Source: Lachnoclostridium sp. UBA3775
GTDB taxonomy: Bacteria; Bacillota; Clostridia; Lachnospirales; Lachnospiraceae
NCBI GenBank assembly: GCA_002369525.1
Contig: DFFN01000056.1
Location: 1 to 14,482 of the forward strand
Direction of reading: 5' to 3'
Length of the DNA: 14,482 bases
Notes under the pieces: generated by a model
What the model saw: only the letters and a program-made list of their open reading frames with translations
What the model was told of the DNA's origin: nothing
Databases searched by the model: none
Shown: positions 14,144 to 14,482 of the stretch, piece by piece
How the letters are laid out: each line of letters begins with the position of its first letter
How positions within the stretch are numbered: position 1 is the stretch's first letter
Program-made: the position numbers and the translations under genes

Positions 14144-14482
14144 ATGATCAATGTGATTTATTCACCGTCACTTGAGTTTGACGAAAATAAAACCGGTGCT
14201 TTTGATGCTGCGAGAAAACAGAGGCTTTCGCATGCGGCACCTTCTAACAAGAAGAATGAGATATATACCGCAGGGCTTCTTATTGCGAAAATAAAACCTG
14301 AAGGCAGGAAGATTTATTACAAGACTGACGGCCGTCCGGAGTTTACAAAGTATTGCAACAGCGGTGAATCCGTAAACTGTGAAAGCAGAAGCTTCAATAT
14401 CACGCACAGCGGAGGTCTTGTATTCTGCGCTTACTCTGATGACAATAATCTCGGAGTTGATTTTGAGCCCATGAACAGGCAC
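14144..14482 (+). CDS. 4'-phosphopantetheinyl transferase (Sfp type), 5' part only
   Basis: Sfp-type enzymes move the phosphopantetheine arm of CoA onto carrier domains of fatty-acid, polyketide or peptide synthases. The visible 113 residues include GRPEFTKY, then SFNITHSGGLVFCAYS and NNLGVDFEPM, corresponding to the family motifs 'FN-SHs' and 'GvDiE', whose acidic residues bind magnesium. The third motif (W/F-x-x-KE) would lie past the window edge. The start is ATG 14144, with GGGG (14138-14141) close upstream in a G-rich TTAGGGGAA context. It is 19 bp after the methyltransferase stop and so probably last or near-last in the ior operon. No carrier-protein or synthase gene is visible here. 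Confidence 0.85.
   Translation, partial: MINVIYSPSLEFDENKTGAFDAARKQRLSHAAPSNKKNEIYTAGLLIAKIKPEGRKIYYKTDGRPEFTKYCNSGESVNCESRSFNITHSGGLVFCAYSDDNNLGVDFEPMNRH

Noticed and set aside
14168..14482. 104-aa minus-strand ORF at the right edge
   Set aside because: It is antisense to a + frame with clear phosphopantetheinyl transferase motifs and a good start; the minus translation has no recognisable motif.
1..14482. CRISPR arrays, tRNA or rRNA genes, riboswitches
   Set aside because: I saw no regularly spaced direct repeats, tRNA-like cloverleaf, rRNA sequence or recognisable riboswitch core in any gap between genes.

Overview
The window looks like chromosomal DNA of a Firmicute, most likely a gut or rumen Lachnospiraceae (Butyrivibrio/Roseburia-like). 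That is an inference from gene content and style: strong AGGAGG-type ribosome sites, TTGNNN-17-TATAAT promoters, a cytoplasmic GH43 glycosidase, IorAB, a 'DxNGL'-type GGDEF protein and generally moderate GC. No rRNA, tRNA or CRISPR array is visible.

Region 1 (1-2849) is a complete IS21-family insertion sequence. Its imperfect terminal inverted repeats can be aligned without gaps for about 90 bp. All its genes are on the minus strand: istA (DDE transposase), istB (AAA+ helper ATPase) and a small third ORF after istB. The istA promoter and ribosome site sit in a nested palindrome that would fold the ribosome site away in read-through transcripts. The element lies against the last 54 codons of a UDP-glucose 6-dehydrogenase gene (2850-3016), so it probably interrupts that gene.

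Region 2 (3017-5137) is visibly AT-richer. It holds a short ORF that may be a gene remnant, a two-domain GNAT acetyltransferase / SAM methyltransferase protein (3456-4949) and a 41-codon orphan ORF. It reads like the edge of a surface-polysaccharide or other accessory island.

Region 3 (5156-8601) carries a membrane-anchored degenerate GGDEF protein (ASDEF signature) and, 27 bp later, a cytoplasmic GH43 glycoside hydrolase. A separately promoted orotate phosphoribosyltransferase-like protein follows, in which the usual acidic pair of the PRPP motif is replaced by Gly-Ala. A strong bidirectional terminator at 8609-8647 separates it from the convergent argH (8673-10052, minus), the last step of arginine synthesis.

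Region 4 (10053-14482) begins with the divergent argH/iorA promoter region, which contains dyads that could be an operator and a leader hairpin. Then come iorA-iorB (indolepyruvate:ferredoxin oxidoreductase), a HEAT-like/Trm14-like RNA methyltransferase fusion, and the first 113 codons of an Sfp-type 4'-phosphopantetheinyl transferase cut by the window edge. The short gaps suggest one operon, although a hairpin over the iorB stop codon may weaken expression of the last two genes.
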